In this document: positions 23,101-35,715 of the stretch, in pieces
Layout of the letters: the number at the start of each line of letters is the position of its first letter
Numbering within the stretch: position 1 is the stretch's first letter
Assembly (NCBI RefSeq): GCF_000315485.1
Contig: NZ_JH992942.1
Location: 94,632 to 158,631 of the forward strand
Length of the DNA stretch: 64,000 nucleotides
From: Bacteroides oleiciplenus YIT 12058
GTDB lineage: Bacteria > Bacteroidota > Bacteroidia > Bacteroidales > Bacteroidaceae
Direction of reading: 5' to 3'
The notes under the pieces: generated by a model
What the model saw: the letters and a program-made list of their open reading frames with translations, nothing else
Told to the model about the DNA's origin: nothing
Database searches by the model: none
Translations under genes and position numbers: made by a program

Positions 23101-23372
23101 CCCGCTTACTGGAATTCAGTGATAACCGGAATACATTGATTAGTGACTTCTGGATTCAGAATAGATCATTCCTTAAAATTAAGAATATCCAGTTAGGATA
23201 CACCTTTACGAGAACGGCGTTCCCATCTCTGCCTATAGAGCGTGTGAGAATCTACGGTAGCTTAGAGAACTTCTTTACGTTTACCAAATATGATGGTCTG
23301 GACCCGGAAGTCTCTGGCGTCGACTACCCTTCTATGAGACAGGCTGTTATTGGAGTTAATCTTTCATTTTAA
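20181..23372 (+). CDS. SusC-like TonB-dependent outer-membrane transporter
   Basis: This 1063-residue protein is a SusC/RagA-type receptor. After a signal peptide (ending about residue 33) comes a carboxypeptidase-regulatory-like domain (KTIKGKVLDVQGEPIIGANV, residues about 50-125), a TonB-box-like SLDEVVVVGYG, a plug domain (ITDVSQGLAGMAAGVQVT to GVILITTRSG) and a long beta-barrel ending in LSF. With SusD it imports oligosaccharides across the outer membrane. It starts the operon-like run susC-susD-phosphodiesterase-like gene, with spacings of 11 and 24 bp. Substrate cannot be read from sequence. Confidence 0.97.
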   Translation: MKRNLKHCSSLPKRMVLGASLALIATGSLWATGTNSTSPHADMVESITQQKTIKGKVLDVQGEPIIGANVIIKGTSNGVITDIDGNFTLDNVPLGSVVQISYIGYLTKEVKITGNTTELKIALTEDAQSLDEVVVVGYGSEKKVNLTGSVANINMAEMSESRPITDVSQGLAGMAAGVQVTSSSNKPGDNTASIMIRGQGTLNNSAPLVIIDGVEGSLNSVQPQDIENLSVLKDAASAAIYGSRAANGVILITTRSGKQGKTKVDYNGYLSWESVGKTFDLVSNYADYMELINEGFSNSNLPTKYSDDAIKLWRANEGKDALKYPNTSLMDELFKTSLSNNHSVSISGGSDKVKFYTSFGFLHSPGVMDNSGYKKTQARVNLDIDVTSWLKIGTNINGYVSFTEQGTNKMEDVFTYAAATSPGMVFRAPDGRLGSVNNDQDDAQNAANNPIYRLYNTAGDIQERYVKSRFYGTLTPFKGFTLTGSFNYMYRNKTDDAKPVFLEQWNFLNDVVASTGIGKTHIMNSDYKWNDYLMDVTAAYQNKVSKLDYSIMVGASQELFRYKWFKTTKQDLLDPGLGVIDGATGAASSSGNTVEWVMRSYFSRLKLNWDNKYLFEVNLRADGSSRFMEGNRWGYFPSASAAWRISEEPFVKDLSEKLTLSNLKLRASYGVLGNNALRSKNADIEGNYDAQSLYSASNYILNNNIATGVAMQAIPNGNLTWEKTKIFNVGVDFGLANNRFTGTVEYFHKKTEDILIDLPAPLVNGNATIPRQNAGIVVNKGVEISLGWQDKIKDFSYFVNGNITFINNKVTKFKGNESAITNADMIKEGYSINVQYGYVVDRIVQTQQDLDFVQQLVDNTPIDPSTGKPKKTFPSNRPELGDLLYKDLNGDGVINDDDRTIIGNGATPKCTFGLNLGGAYKGFDFSVLLQGVTGVETYWLDNYFRPVVRHSYQLNKKIADGRWYEGIQGSARYPRLLEFSDNRNTLISDFWIQNRSFLKIKNIQLGYTFTRTAFPSLPIERVRIYGSLENFFTFTKYDGLDPEVSGVDYPSMRQAVIGVNLSF

Positions 23373-23383
23373 ATTGATGTTTT

Positions 23384-25126
23384 ATGAAAAAGTATAGAAT
23401 AATATTAGGTGCATTTGTTGCATCAATGTGCTTGAATAGTTGTTATGATCTGGACAGGTATCCGGCCGACCAAATAAGCGATGGCATCTTCTGGCAAACG
23501 GAAACTCATGCCAAACAAGGAATGATGGGAGTATATGCAGCTCTCAGAGAAGATAATGCTTTTGGAATGAGATTTGCTTATGATTGTATGTCGGATATAG
23601 GGGTGGGATATGATTCTCAGGGTTTCGGACCGGTAATCTTAGGTACTTATAATGATCGGCATGCCTTAGTGGAGGATAAATGGAAGTCCCTTTACGACGG
23701 GGTGATGAGAGCCAATCTGGTGCTACAGAAGGTACCTGGGATAGAAAGTATGAGTGAAGAACTTAAAAGCCAGTATTTGGCAGAAGCCAGATTTTTGCGT
23801 GCCTTGTATTATTTCGAACTCTATAATTTCTATGGAGCATTGCCGCTATATGACGAAAGTGTAAACTTGAGTACAGATTATAATGACTTAAAGAAGCCCA
23901 GAAGCTCTGAAGAGCAAGTCGTGCAGTTCATCCTTGCTGACTTGGATGCCGCTGTTAATAGTAATCTTCCTGTAAAGAGGATACAAGATGACTATGGGCG
24001 CGTGACACTGGGAGCCGCTTATGCGTTGCGTGGAAAAGTATATCTGTATACGAAAGAGTATGCAAAAGCCGCCAAGGACTTCGAGGAAATTATATTGGAT
24101 CCGTCGGGCAGAGGATATAATTACTCTTTGTATGCTGATTATGCTAAGTTATTCACTTCGGAAGGCGATCAAAGCGATGAAATGATTTTCGCTATTCAGA
24201 ACTCAGGAGGTGTAGGCAAGGATTATGGTATGCCAATGACTTTCTATATGGGTAGCCGTGCTACGTATGGCAGTTGCTGGAATGTCGTGCTACCGTCCGC
24301 TACGTTGGTGGGCATGTATGAGTATAAGGATGGCAAACCTTTTGATTGGGAAGAAGTTATTCCAGGATTCAGCAGTACGGACGTGAAGGACAAAACCTTT
24401 GTATCGGTACTTGCAGAAGGAGGTAAAACGGTTGCGTCTTATCCCGAATACAAGGACAAGTTGCTCGAGATGTATCCGAAACGTGACCCGAGAATGAGTG
24501 AAACCATCATTATGCCTTATACCACTTATCCGGGGTGGGTAAATAATCAGCCTAAGACTTGTGAGTTTATAATTGCCCGGAACATAGCTCCGAATGAAAC
24601 AAACGGCTTTATTCGATTGAGTCCTGCCAGAACAGAGTCGTACATTTTCCGGAAATTTGTACCCGAAGGTAATATGAATGGAGAGATAAATAATAGGGAA
24701 CATACTCCTATTAACTTTCCAATACTCCGTCTGGCAGATGTGTTCCTAATGTATGCAGAGTGCAAGAATGAGTTGAATGACCAAGCTACGGCAGTAGAAT
24801 ATATTAATAAAGTGCGCCAACGCCCTTCTACCAATATGCCTGCTATCAACAGTGGTCCTGCATGGCTGAAAGCTTCTTCTAAAGAAGAGGTATTGACACG
24901 CATCAAACACGAAAGAGCCGTTGAACTTATTGCGGAAGGACATCGTTGGTTCGATCTTCGTCGCTGGGGTGTTGCCTTGGAAGTATTGCCGGGAGACGTA
25001 TACGGAATAACCGGACGAAGACTGGTAACTCGCGTATTCACAGAGAAAGATTTGTTGTGGCCCGTACCGGGAGTCGAAATTGAAAGGAATCCGGATTTGA
25101 AACCTAATAATCCGGGGTGGAATTAA
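23384..25126 (+). CDS. SusD/RagB-like surface glycan-binding lipoprotein
   Basis: The 580-residue protein has a lipoprotein signal with Cys20 (FVASMCLNSC). Helical TPR-like regions typical of SusD appear (SQYLAEARFLRALYYFELYN, LGAAYALRGKVYLYTKEYA), and the C-terminus has the conserved ERAVELIAEGHRWFDLRRWG. It caps the SusC barrel on the cell surface and binds the glycan. It starts 11 bp after susC. Confidence 0.96.
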   Translation: MKKYRIILGAFVASMCLNSCYDLDRYPADQISDGIFWQTETHAKQGMMGVYAALREDNAFGMRFAYDCMSDIGVGYDSQGFGPVILGTYNDRHALVEDKWKSLYDGVMRANLVLQKVPGIESMSEELKSQYLAEARFLRALYYFELYNFYGALPLYDESVNLSTDYNDLKKPRSSEEQVVQFILADLDAAVNSNLPVKRIQDDYGRVTLGAAYALRGKVYLYTKEYAKAAKDFEEIILDPSGRGYNYSLYADYAKLFTSEGDQSDEMIFAIQNSGGVGKDYGMPMTFYMGSRATYGSCWNVVLPSATLVGMYEYKDGKPFDWEEVIPGFSSTDVKDKTFVSVLAEGGKTVASYPEYKDKLLEMYPKRDPRMSETIIMPYTTYPGWVNNQPKTCEFIIARNIAPNETNGFIRLSPARTESYIFRKFVPEGNMNGEINNREHTPINFPILRLADVFLMYAECKNELNDQATAVEYINKVRQRPSTNMPAINSGPAWLKASSKEEVLTRIKHERAVELIAEGHRWFDLRRWGVALEVLPGDVYGITGRRLVTRVFTEKDLLWPVPGVEIERNPDLKPNNPGWN

Positions 25127-25150
25127 TAATTGAATTAAAAATATATGTTT

Positions 25151-26608
25151 ATGAAAAAGTTCAAGATGTTATTTGGTTTATTACTGGGAACGATGATATT
25201 GGCATCATGTTCTTCTGATTTATTGAATACTAACGTTGACGACCCTATGACCAGAGGTATTCTTTCTACTGACGATTTTGGTCAAACAATGATTTTGGGA
25301 GCCCATAAGTGCAATGATATTGTTAAGTTACAGGATGCTGTCGATTATGGGATAAGTAATTTTGAAGTAGATATTCATGTTTCCAGAGAGAGTGGTACTC
25401 CTGTTTTGATGATTGGGCATGAACTGGAAACTTCAACAGGCCAAACTTTTGAGGAGTATATGGATGATCTCCTTGTAATGAAACCTGATTTTAATTTTTT
25501 ATGGCTTGATTTTAAGGATTTGAGTACGGATGAGAATGAAGCGATTATTCGTGAAACCTTGTATCGTCTAGACAGCAAATATAATATCAAGCAACGTGTT
25601 TTGGTTGAAAGTCGTTATATCACACATCTGACTTCATTTGCAAATGATGGATGGCATGTAAGTTTTTACTCTACTTGGAGTAGTCTGGTAGGAAAAACCG
25701 AACAAGAACAAAAGGAAATTTGTGATGGTTGGCTGAAATCTATGCAGGAAAATAATGTTGACGGAATAAGTTTTGATTCTGACGTCTATCAGGCTATGAA
25801 AACGAACTTTGAGAATGCGCAAGTCAATAACAGGCCTGTAAGACAATATTCGTGGAATTATAGAATCTATTATAATGAACCGGACATTTATGAAAAAATA
25901 AAGAAATACAGTCATTTGACCGTTCTCATAATAGGTTTTCCTAATGAAAAAATTCCGAAATTAATCATGGATGTACAATTTGCAGATAAGGGGATAGCTA
26001 CTAATATGAATGAAGAAATATCTTCTTTGCCCGTTGTAGAAGGAACGACGAATGCCATAGAAACACGTTGGAATAGTTTGTATGAGAAATATGAGGCCGT
26101 TTTTGATGGAAGTAATTTCTTCTATATTCCTTATAGTAAAGAAGATGCTATTGGTAAAGCTATGAAAGGGATGTTTTCTATGGAAATCCTATTTTCTCCT
26201 GATGGAGGAGTAAATCCATTCTCCTCAATGGAAAGCGGTGGATTAGGGTATGAAATTACCAGCGGTAGCCAACTGGCGTTTTATTATAGGGCAAATAATA
26301 AGTGGGTATTGCCAAATAATAATTTTCAGACTCCTATTCAATTAGGAAAAGATATTTATTACCATGCTGTTGTTACATACGATAAAACAACTTTCAGGAT
26401 GTATATTAATGGTACTAAAGTGAAAGAAGTAAAAGTATCCGGAACATTTAATTTCCCCAAAAAAGACCAAGCACCTGATTATCTGTTAGGAATTGGTGGA
26501 GATTATCGTGATACGGCTACTCCTTCAATACAAAATCCTTTCATTGGAAAGATTGTATATGCTAAATTGTATAAAGGAGTATTGAGCAACTCAGATATAA
26601 CCAATTGA
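25151..26608 (+). CDS. Lipoprotein with PLC/GDPD-like (menorin-type) domain and LamG-like domain
   Basis: The 485-residue protein starts at 25151 (25145 is also in frame) with lipobox Cys20 (LGTMILASC). Residues about 45-290 resemble the phospholipase C-like phosphodiesterase superfamily, nearest to menorin/FAM151: GAHKCNDIVKLQDAVDYGI, FEVDIHV, GTPVLMIGHE, TFEEYMDDLL, FLWLDFKDL. Compared with classic glycerophosphodiester phosphodiesterases, His-Arg is His-Lys and His-Asp is His-Glu, so activity is not certain. Residues about 310-485 look like a LamG/concanavalin-type jelly roll (YYHAVVTYDKTTFRMYINGT), likely glycan-binding. Its place right after susD suggests a surface glycan-binding or phosphodiester-cleaving protein. 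The family match is by eye. Confidence 0.7.
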   Translation: MKKFKMLFGLLLGTMILASCSSDLLNTNVDDPMTRGILSTDDFGQTMILGAHKCNDIVKLQDAVDYGISNFEVDIHVSRESGTPVLMIGHELETSTGQTFEEYMDDLLVMKPDFNFLWLDFKDLSTDENEAIIRETLYRLDSKYNIKQRVLVESRYITHLTSFANDGWHVSFYSTWSSLVGKTEQEQKEICDGWLKSMQENNVDGISFDSDVYQAMKTNFENAQVNNRPVRQYSWNYRIYYNEPDIYEKIKKYSHLTVLIIGFPNEKIPKLIMDVQFADKGIATNMNEEISSLPVVEGTTNAIETRWNSLYEKYEAVFDGSNFFYIPYSKEDAIGKAMKGMFSMEILFSPDGGVNPFSSMESGGLGYEITSGSQLAFYYRANNKWVLPNNNFQTPIQLGKDIYYHAVVTYDKTTFRMYINGTKVKEVKVSGTFNFPKKDQAPDYLLGIGGDYRDTATPSIQNPFIGKIVYAKLYKGVLSNSDITN

Positions 26609-26680
26609 ATCAATAGGTTTTAGATAATGAGATTATATATGTAGGAATTTCCTGATTGTATTCTCATACTGAACAAGTAG

Positions 26681-26720
26681 AAGAATCTGTAAGCATTCAA
26701 GTTTATGTATACAGATTCTT
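26681..26720 (+). terminator. Hairpin between the lipoprotein and the MPE-GH2 gene
   Basis: AAGAATCTGTA (26681-26691) and TACAGATTCTT (26710-26720) form a perfect 11-bp stem with an 18-nt loop, followed by CGTTTTGTTT. It looks like an intrinsic terminator, so the GH2 fusion gene may have its own promoter or be expressed at a lower level than susCD. Confidence 0.7.
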
Positions 26721-26745
26721 CGTTTTGTTTATAACTATAAAATAA

Positions 26746-30885
<4,140 letters not shown>

Positions 30886-30890
30886 TCTTT

Positions 30891-30925
30891 AGTTTGCCAT
30901 AAGTTATTAACGCTTATGGCAAACT
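30891..30925. terminator. Strong bidirectional terminator
   Basis: AGTTTGCCATAAG and CTTATGGCAAACT form a perfect 13-bp stem with a 9-nt loop, followed by CTTTTTG. It lies 5 bp past the GH2 fusion stop and before the convergent HU-like gene end. Confidence 0.9.
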
Positions 30926-30953
30926 CTTTTTGTTTAAAGTCAATTTATATATC

Positions 30954-31427
30954 TTATATAATTCCTTCCTCTTTCAATCCTTTTTCTTCTTCCAGAATTT
31001 CAGGTGTCAGTAGTTCTTTGGGGAGGTAATAGCTTAAGGGTATGCGATAGCAGTCTACCTTCTTGAGGCGTCTGAGCAGATTGCGGTCTGCCATGAAATA
31101 GACCTTCGATACACTGACTTCTCCGGGAGTCACCTGGCCCGGATGCTCGAATCCTTTGCTGGTCAAGGCAGTCTGAAAGGTACCGAATCCCCGTATGGTG
31201 ACCGATTGTCCTTTGCTGAGTTCCGTTTCTATAACTTCGCTGACGGCGGTCAGCACTCCCTCCACCATTCCGCGGTTGAAACCTCCGCGCATGGCTACCA
31301 GTTCTCCCAGTTCTTTTTCGTTTACTCCGCCACGGCGTTGAAACTTACGGATGACGGCATACCATAGTCCGCTTTTTGCCTTATTCAGCAGGTTTGTTTT
31401 CTGTCTTACTAAGTATGGAATTGACAT
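30954..31427 (-). CDS. HU-family DNA-binding protein with C-terminal extension
   Basis: This 157-residue protein has the HU/IHF fold pattern with the arm region SVTIRGFGTFQTALTSKGFE (about residues 74-93). It belongs to the larger HU-like proteins of Bacteroidota, which start with an extra YLVRQKTNLLNKAKSGLWYAV-like strand-rich stretch and carry a tail of about 45 residues beyond the core. Such proteins bind DNA with little sequence specificity, and their exact role is unclear. Two copies of a 22-bp-spaced repeat lie directly before the start codon, and a palindromic array begins 57 bp upstream. The gene converges with the GH2 fusion gene. Confidence 0.88.
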   Translation of the reverse strand: MSIPYLVRQKTNLLNKAKSGLWYAVIRKFQRRGGVNEKELGELVAMRGGFNRGMVEGVLTAVSEVIETELSKGQSVTIRGFGTFQTALTSKGFEHPGQVTPGEVSVSKVYFMADRNLLRRLKKVDCYRIPLSYYLPKELLTPEILEEEKGLKEEGII

Positions 31428-31428
31428 A

Positions 31429-31461
31429 TTACTACTATTAAGTTGTGAACTTACTACTATT
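31429..31461. repeat. Two 11-bp direct repeats spaced 22 bp before the HU-like gene
   Basis: TTACTACTATT occurs at 31429-31439 and again at 31451-31461. On the coding strand of the HU-like gene these read AATAGTAGTAA, the nearer one ending one base before its ATG. They could be an operator or mRNA leader element. Confidence 0.7.
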
Positions 31462-31483
31462 CTTGTTTTTGGTTACTACGGGG

Positions 31484-31557
31484 AACTTACGAGTTGTACA
31501 ACTCGTACAGCTCCAGTCGTACAACTTAGGCTGCTCCAGTTGTACAACTCGTAAGTT
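31484..31557. repeat. Array of three 12-bp palindromes with 23-bp period
   Basis: AGTTGTACAACT at 31492-31503, AGTCGTACAACT at 31515-31526 and AGTTGTACAACT at 31538-31549 are spaced exactly 23 bp. The two 11-bp spacers differ but both end in GCTCC. AACTTACG (31484-31491) and CGTAAGTT (31550-31557) make the ends inverted, so the whole array is symmetric about 31520.5. It lies between the divergent HU-like and mnmA genes. It may be a protein-binding array or a repeat family. Confidence 0.9.
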
Positions 31558-31662
31558 TTTAGTAACTGCAAAGATAAGGAATGATAGGGGGAAACAAAAG
31601 AGAATGATGTGAAGTCATGTGAAAAAGGTATGCCTTTTCTATTTCTTCTCCCCGAAATCATT

Positions 31663-31670
31663 TATTTTTG
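31663..31670 (+). promoter_or_regulatory. Probable -7 box of the mnmA operon
   Basis: TATTTTTG fits TAnnTTTG. A start about 7 bp downstream, near 31677, leaves almost no leader before the first in-frame ATG at 31683, which favours the later ATG at 31701 as the real start. Confidence 0.55.
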
Positions 31671-31700
31671 TAAGCTAATTGAATGAATATTCTAAAAATG

Positions 31701-32777
31701 AACAGACCTGAGAAGCGAGTATTGGTGGGTATGAGCGGCGGTATTGACAGTACTGCCACTTGTCTGATGTTGAAAGAACAGGGGTATGAGATAGTCGGAC
31801 TAACCATGTGGGTGTGGGGAGATGAACCGGTGGAGGCGCGGCAGCTTGCCGATAGCATGGGCATCGAACACTATGTGGCCGATGAACGTGAGGCTTTTCG
31901 CAAAGTAATTGTGCAGAACTTTATTGATGAATATTGTCAGGGGCGGACACCTAATCCGTGCGTGATGTGTAATCCTACGTTTAAATTCCGCATACTCACT
32001 GAATGGGCGGATAAACTGGATTGCGCATTTATCTCTACCGGGCATTATAGCCGTCTGGAAGAAAAGAACGGGAATATATATATAGTGGCCGGAGATGACG
32101 ATAAGAAAGACCAGTCTTATTTTCTCTGGCGACTGGGGCAGGATGTGCTGAGACGTTGCCTTTTTCCGCTGGGCACCTATACTAAGTTGCAAGTACGGGA
32201 GTATTTGCGCGAGAAAGGTTATCAGTTGAAGGCAGAAGAAGGGGAGAGCATGGAGGTATGTTTCATCAAGGGTGATTATCGGGACTTCCTGCGCGAACAT
32301 TCTCCTGAAATAGACCGTGAAATCGGTCCCGGATGGTTTGTCAATTCCGAAGGGGTGAAGTTGGGCGAACATAAAGGTTTTCCTTATTATACCATCGGAC
32401 AGCGGAAAGGCCTGGAAATAGCTTTAGGCAAACCGGCTTATGTGTTGAAGATAAATCCGCAGAAAAATACAGTGATGCTGGGAGATGCCGAACAACTACA
32501 GACTGAATATATGCTGACCGAACAGGATAACATCATCGATGAACAGGAATTCTTTTCGGCTCCAGACTTGGCGGTACGTATCCGTTATCGTAGCAAGCCG
32601 ATTCCCTGCACGGTGAAAAGGTTGGAAGACGGACGGCTATTTGTACATTTCTTGTCCGAAGCATCAGCAATAGCACCCGGTCAGTCAGCCGTATTCTATA
32701 TTGGAAGGCGGGTAGTGGGAGGCTCTTTCATTGCTTCACAACGCGGCATCGGGCTGGTTATTTCAGAAAATAAATAA
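31701..32777 (+). CDS. mnmA: tRNA 2-thiouridylase MnmA-type protein
   Basis: This 358-residue protein thiolates uridine 34 of Lys, Glu and Gln tRNAs. It has the PP-loop SGGIDS near residue 13, the conserved NPCVMCN with one active Cys, KDQSYFLW, and the second Cys in [16 protein letters not shown] and the C-terminal beta domain ([21 protein letters not shown]) are also typical. Bacteroides often carry two MnmA paralogs, so this may be one of two. The start at 31701 is chosen because of the promoter position; 31683 gives six more residues. It heads a close-packed run of plus-strand genes reaching 38609. Confidence 0.93.
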   Translation, partial: NRPEKRVLVGMSGGIDSTATCLMLKEQGYEIVGLTMWVWGDEPVEARQLADSMGIEHYVADEREAFRKVIVQNFIDEYCQGRTPNPCVMCNPTFKFRILTEWADKLDCAFISTGHYSRLEEKNGNIYIVAGDDDKKDQSYFLWRLGQDVLRRCLFPLGTYTKLQVREYLREKGYQLKAEEGESMEVCFIKGDYRDFLREHSPEIDREIGPGWFVNSEGVKLGEHKGFPYYTIGQRKGLEIALGKPAYVLKINPQKNTVMLGDAEQLQTEYMLTEQDNIIDEQEFFSAPDLAVRIRYRSKPIPCTVKRLEDGRLFVHFLSEASAIAPGQSAVFYIGRRVVGGSFIASQRGIGLVISENK

Positions 32778-32793
32778 GTAATTAAATAATAGC

Positions 32794-34161
32794 ATGAGAA
32801 AATTGTTTTCCCTTTTAGTTGTTGTCTTGTTTGCAACAGGGGTATCGGCACAGCAAGATACATTGAAGTATCGCATCAGTCTGAAAGACAAGGCCGCCAC
32901 AGAGTATTCGCTGAAACAGCCGGAGAAGTTCCTGTCTGAAAAAGCAATCGAACGCCGCAAGAAACAGAATCTTCCCATTGACTCTACCGACCTTCCGGTT
33001 TGCCGTAAATATATAGATGAAATCCGCAAGCAAGGAGTTACTATCGTAGTGACCGGAAAATGGAATAATTTTGTAACGGTATCTTGCAACGATACAACTC
33101 TGATTGACCGAATTGAAGCGCTGCCTTTTGTTCTTTCCACAGAAAAGGTCTGGATTTTTCCCGGTGCCGACAAACCGTCGATGGCGACGGAACGGGATTC
33201 TGTAATCAATCAGCCGACAATACATCCGGATAGCATTTACGGACGTGCCATTACTCAGATTCAGTTGAGCAACGGCGATAAGCTCCACGAAGCCGGATTC
33301 AAAGGGCAGGGTATGACGATTGCGGTTATTGATGCCGGCTTCCATAATGTAGATAAGATTACTGCTATGCAGAATATCCGTATTCTCGGTACGAAAGATT
33401 TTGTGAATCCTCAAGCTGACATCTTTGCTGAGAGCAGTCATGGCTTGTCGGTACTTTCCTGCATTGGTACGAACCAGCCTGGTATTATGACAGGTACGGC
33501 TCCCGAAGCTTCCTTCTGGTTGCTCCGTAGTGAAGATGAATATTCCGAGCATCTGGTAGAACAGGATTATTGGGCCGCTGCCGTTGAATTTGCCGATAGC
33601 GTGGGAGTGGATGTGTTGAATACCTCCTTAGGGTACTATGCGTTTGATGATAAATCGAAAAATTATAAATACCGTGACTTGGACGGGCATCATGCGCTGA
33701 TGTCACGTCAGGCTTCGCTTATTGCAGATAAGGGAATGGTATTGGTGTGCAGTGCCGGAAATTCGGGTATGGGTTCCTGGAAGAAGATAACCCCTCCGGG
33801 AGATGCTGACAATGTACTGACAGTGGGTGCTATTGATAAGAAGGCTGTGCTGGCTCCCTTCTCTTCTATCGGTAACACGGCTGATGGCCGTGTGAAACCA
33901 GATGTTGTGGCCGTTGGCGCCGGATCTGATGTCATCCGTACGGATGGAAATCAGGGACGGGCAAATGGAACTTCTTTCTCTTCTCCCATCATGTGTGGCA
34001 TGGTGGCTTGTTTGTGGCAGGCTTGCCCGAAGCTGACGGCAAAAGAACTGGTGGAACTTGTGCGCCGGGCTGGTGACCGTGCGGCTTTCCCGGATAATAT
34101 TTACGGATATGGAGTGCCTGATATGTGGAAGGCGTATAATGATTATAAGTCAAAGAATTAA
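32794..34161 (+). CDS. Secreted S8 (subtilisin-like) serine peptidase
   Basis: The 455-residue protein has a signal peptide (MRKLFSLLVVVLFATGVSAQ), an N-terminal region of about 150 residues that may be a propeptide, and the subtilase triad: Asp180 in VIDAGFH, His216 in SSHGLSV and Ser394 in GTSFSSP. It is probably a periplasmic or surface protease of unknown substrate. It starts 16 bp after mnmA and ends 39 bp before xseA, so it appears to be carried in a housekeeping operon. Confidence 0.93.
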   Translation: MRKLFSLLVVVLFATGVSAQQDTLKYRISLKDKAATEYSLKQPEKFLSEKAIERRKKQNLPIDSTDLPVCRKYIDEIRKQGVTIVVTGKWNNFVTVSCNDTTLIDRIEALPFVLSTEKVWIFPGADKPSMATERDSVINQPTIHPDSIYGRAITQIQLSNGDKLHEAGFKGQGMTIAVIDAGFHNVDKITAMQNIRILGTKDFVNPQADIFAESSHGLSVLSCIGTNQPGIMTGTAPEASFWLLRSEDEYSEHLVEQDYWAAAVEFADSVGVDVLNTSLGYYAFDDKSKNYKYRDLDGHHALMSRQASLIADKGMVLVCSAGNSGMGSWKKITPPGDADNVLTVGAIDKKAVLAPFSSIGNTADGRVKPDVVAVGAGSDVIRTDGNQGRANGTSFSSPIMCGMVACLWQACPKLTAKELVELVRRAGDRAAFPDNIYGYGVPDMWKAYNDYKSKN

Positions 34162-34200
34162 GACGAATCAGTGGCGAAATAAGATTCATAATCGAAAATA

Positions 34201-35439
34201 ATGGAAACTTTATCTCTCTTAGAACTTAATGCCTTGGTGCGTCGCAGCCTCGAACAATGTCTGCCCGGTGAGTATTGGGTGCAGGCTGAGTTGAGCGACG
34301 TGCGTACTAACAGCACCGGACATTGCTATCTGGAATTCATTCAAAAAGATTCCCGCAGCAACAGCCTGGTAGCCAAAGCGAGGGGAACAATTTGGGCGAA
34401 TGTATATCGTTTGTTGAAACCTTACTTTGAAGAGACTACAGGACAGGCTTTTGTTTCCGGCATCAAGGTGCTGGTGCAGGTTTCTGTCAGTTTCCATGAG
34501 CTTTACGGCTATAGCCTTACGGTGCAGGATATTGACCCTACCTATACTTTGGGGGATATGGCACGCCGTCGCCGGGAGATTTTGAAACAGTTGGAAGAAG
34601 AAGGTGTACTTACCTTGAATAAAGAGTTGGAGATGCCCGATTTGCCGCAACGTATTGCCGTAATTTCTTCCCCTACGGCTGCCGGCTATGGCGATTTCTG
34701 CCACCAGTTGCAGAATAATCCCCGTGGCTTTTTCTTCTATACGGAGCTATTTCCTGCTTTGATGCAAGGCGATCGTGTAGAAGAGTCTGTATTGGCAGCT
34801 TTGGATATTATATTAAATCGTCAGAATGATTTTGATGCTGTAGTCATCATTCGTGGAGGTGGAGCTACTTCCGATCTTTCCGGCTTCGACACTTATCTGC
34901 TTGCTGCTGCTTGTGCACAATTTCCATTGCCTATTATCACCGGAATAGGACATGAAAGAGATGATACGGTACTCGATTCTGTGGCGCATACCCGTGTGAA
35001 AACCCCGACAGCCGCTGCCGAATATCTTATTGATTGCATGGACCTTGCTGCCGACGGGCTGGAAGTTCTTGTCAGTCGCTTGCACGAAAGCGTCCTTTCC
35101 CGCCTGACGGAAGAACACCGGAAACTGAATTTATATAGAAATCGTATTCCCTCTGCCGTTGTTCGCCGCATCTCTGATGCCAAGCTAACCCTGTTGACTG
35201 CCCGAAGAGATATTTCTCAGGCAGTTACGTCTTCTCTTTCGCATCAGCGTCATCGTCTGGAACTGTTGAAGCAACGCCTGACTGATGCCTCTCCTGAAAA
35301 GATGCTTGCCCGTGGTTACAGTATCACCTTGAAAGATGGGAAAGTTGTGAAAGATGCTGCTTTCCTGAATGAGAATGATGAAATACTCACCCGCTTCTAT
35401 CGGGGAGAAGTAACTTCAACTATAAATCATAAATCATAA
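34201..35439 (+). CDS. xseA: Exodeoxyribonuclease VII large subunit
   Basis: The 412-residue protein has an N-terminal OB-fold (GEYWVQAELSDVRTNSTGHCY, VLVQVSVSFHELYGYSL) and the XseA catalytic region with RIAVISSPTAAGYGDF, IIRGGGATSDLSGFD, TGIGHERDDTVLDSVAHTR and the late MLARGYSITLKDG. With XseB it degrades single-stranded DNA. xseB follows after 8 bp. Confidence 0.96.
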   Translation: METLSLLELNALVRRSLEQCLPGEYWVQAELSDVRTNSTGHCYLEFIQKDSRSNSLVAKARGTIWANVYRLLKPYFEETTGQAFVSGIKVLVQVSVSFHELYGYSLTVQDIDPTYTLGDMARRRREILKQLEEEGVLTLNKELEMPDLPQRIAVISSPTAAGYGDFCHQLQNNPRGFFFYTELFPALMQGDRVEESVLAALDIILNRQNDFDAVVIIRGGGATSDLSGFDTYLLAAACAQFPLPIITGIGHERDDTVLDSVAHTRVKTPTAAAEYLIDCMDLAADGLEVLVSRLHESVLSRLTEEHRKLNLYRNRIPSAVVRRISDAKLTLLTARRDISQAVTSSLSHQRHRLELLKQRLTDASPEKMLARGYSITLKDGKVVKDAAFLNENDEILTRFYRGEVTSTINHKS

Positions 35440-35447
35440 ATACTCTT

Positions 35448-35663
35448 ATGCCTACTCCGAAGAAAAAAGAAACTTATTCCCAAGCCATGGAGCGCTTGGA
35501 GAAGATTGTCCGTCAAATAGACAATAATGAGTTGGAAATTGATGCGCTTGCCGAAAAAATAAAGGAAGCGAATGAGATTATTGCGTTTTGCAGCGATAAA
35601 TTGACCAAAGCCGATAAGGAAATTGAAAAATTACTGTCGGAGAAGCGAGAATGTGAAGAATAA
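35448..35663 (+). CDS. xseB: Exodeoxyribonuclease VII small subunit
   Basis: This 71-residue protein matches XseB: YSQAMERLEKIVRQIDNNEL followed by a helix ending in ...DKEIEKLL. It is directly downstream of xseA, as expected for the two-subunit nuclease. Confidence 0.92.
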   Translation: MPTPKKKETYSQAMERLEKIVRQIDNNELEIDALAEKIKEANEIIAFCSDKLTKADKEIEKLLSEKRECEE

Positions 35664-35715
35664 AGAGTAAATTTGTTGCAGAATGTACGTAATGAGATTA
35701 CTAATACTTTGAGAT

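Noticed and set aside
31484..31557. CRISPR-like repeat array
   Set aside because: The 12-bp units are perfect palindromes with 11-bp spacers that share sequence; far too short for CRISPR and no cas genes are present.
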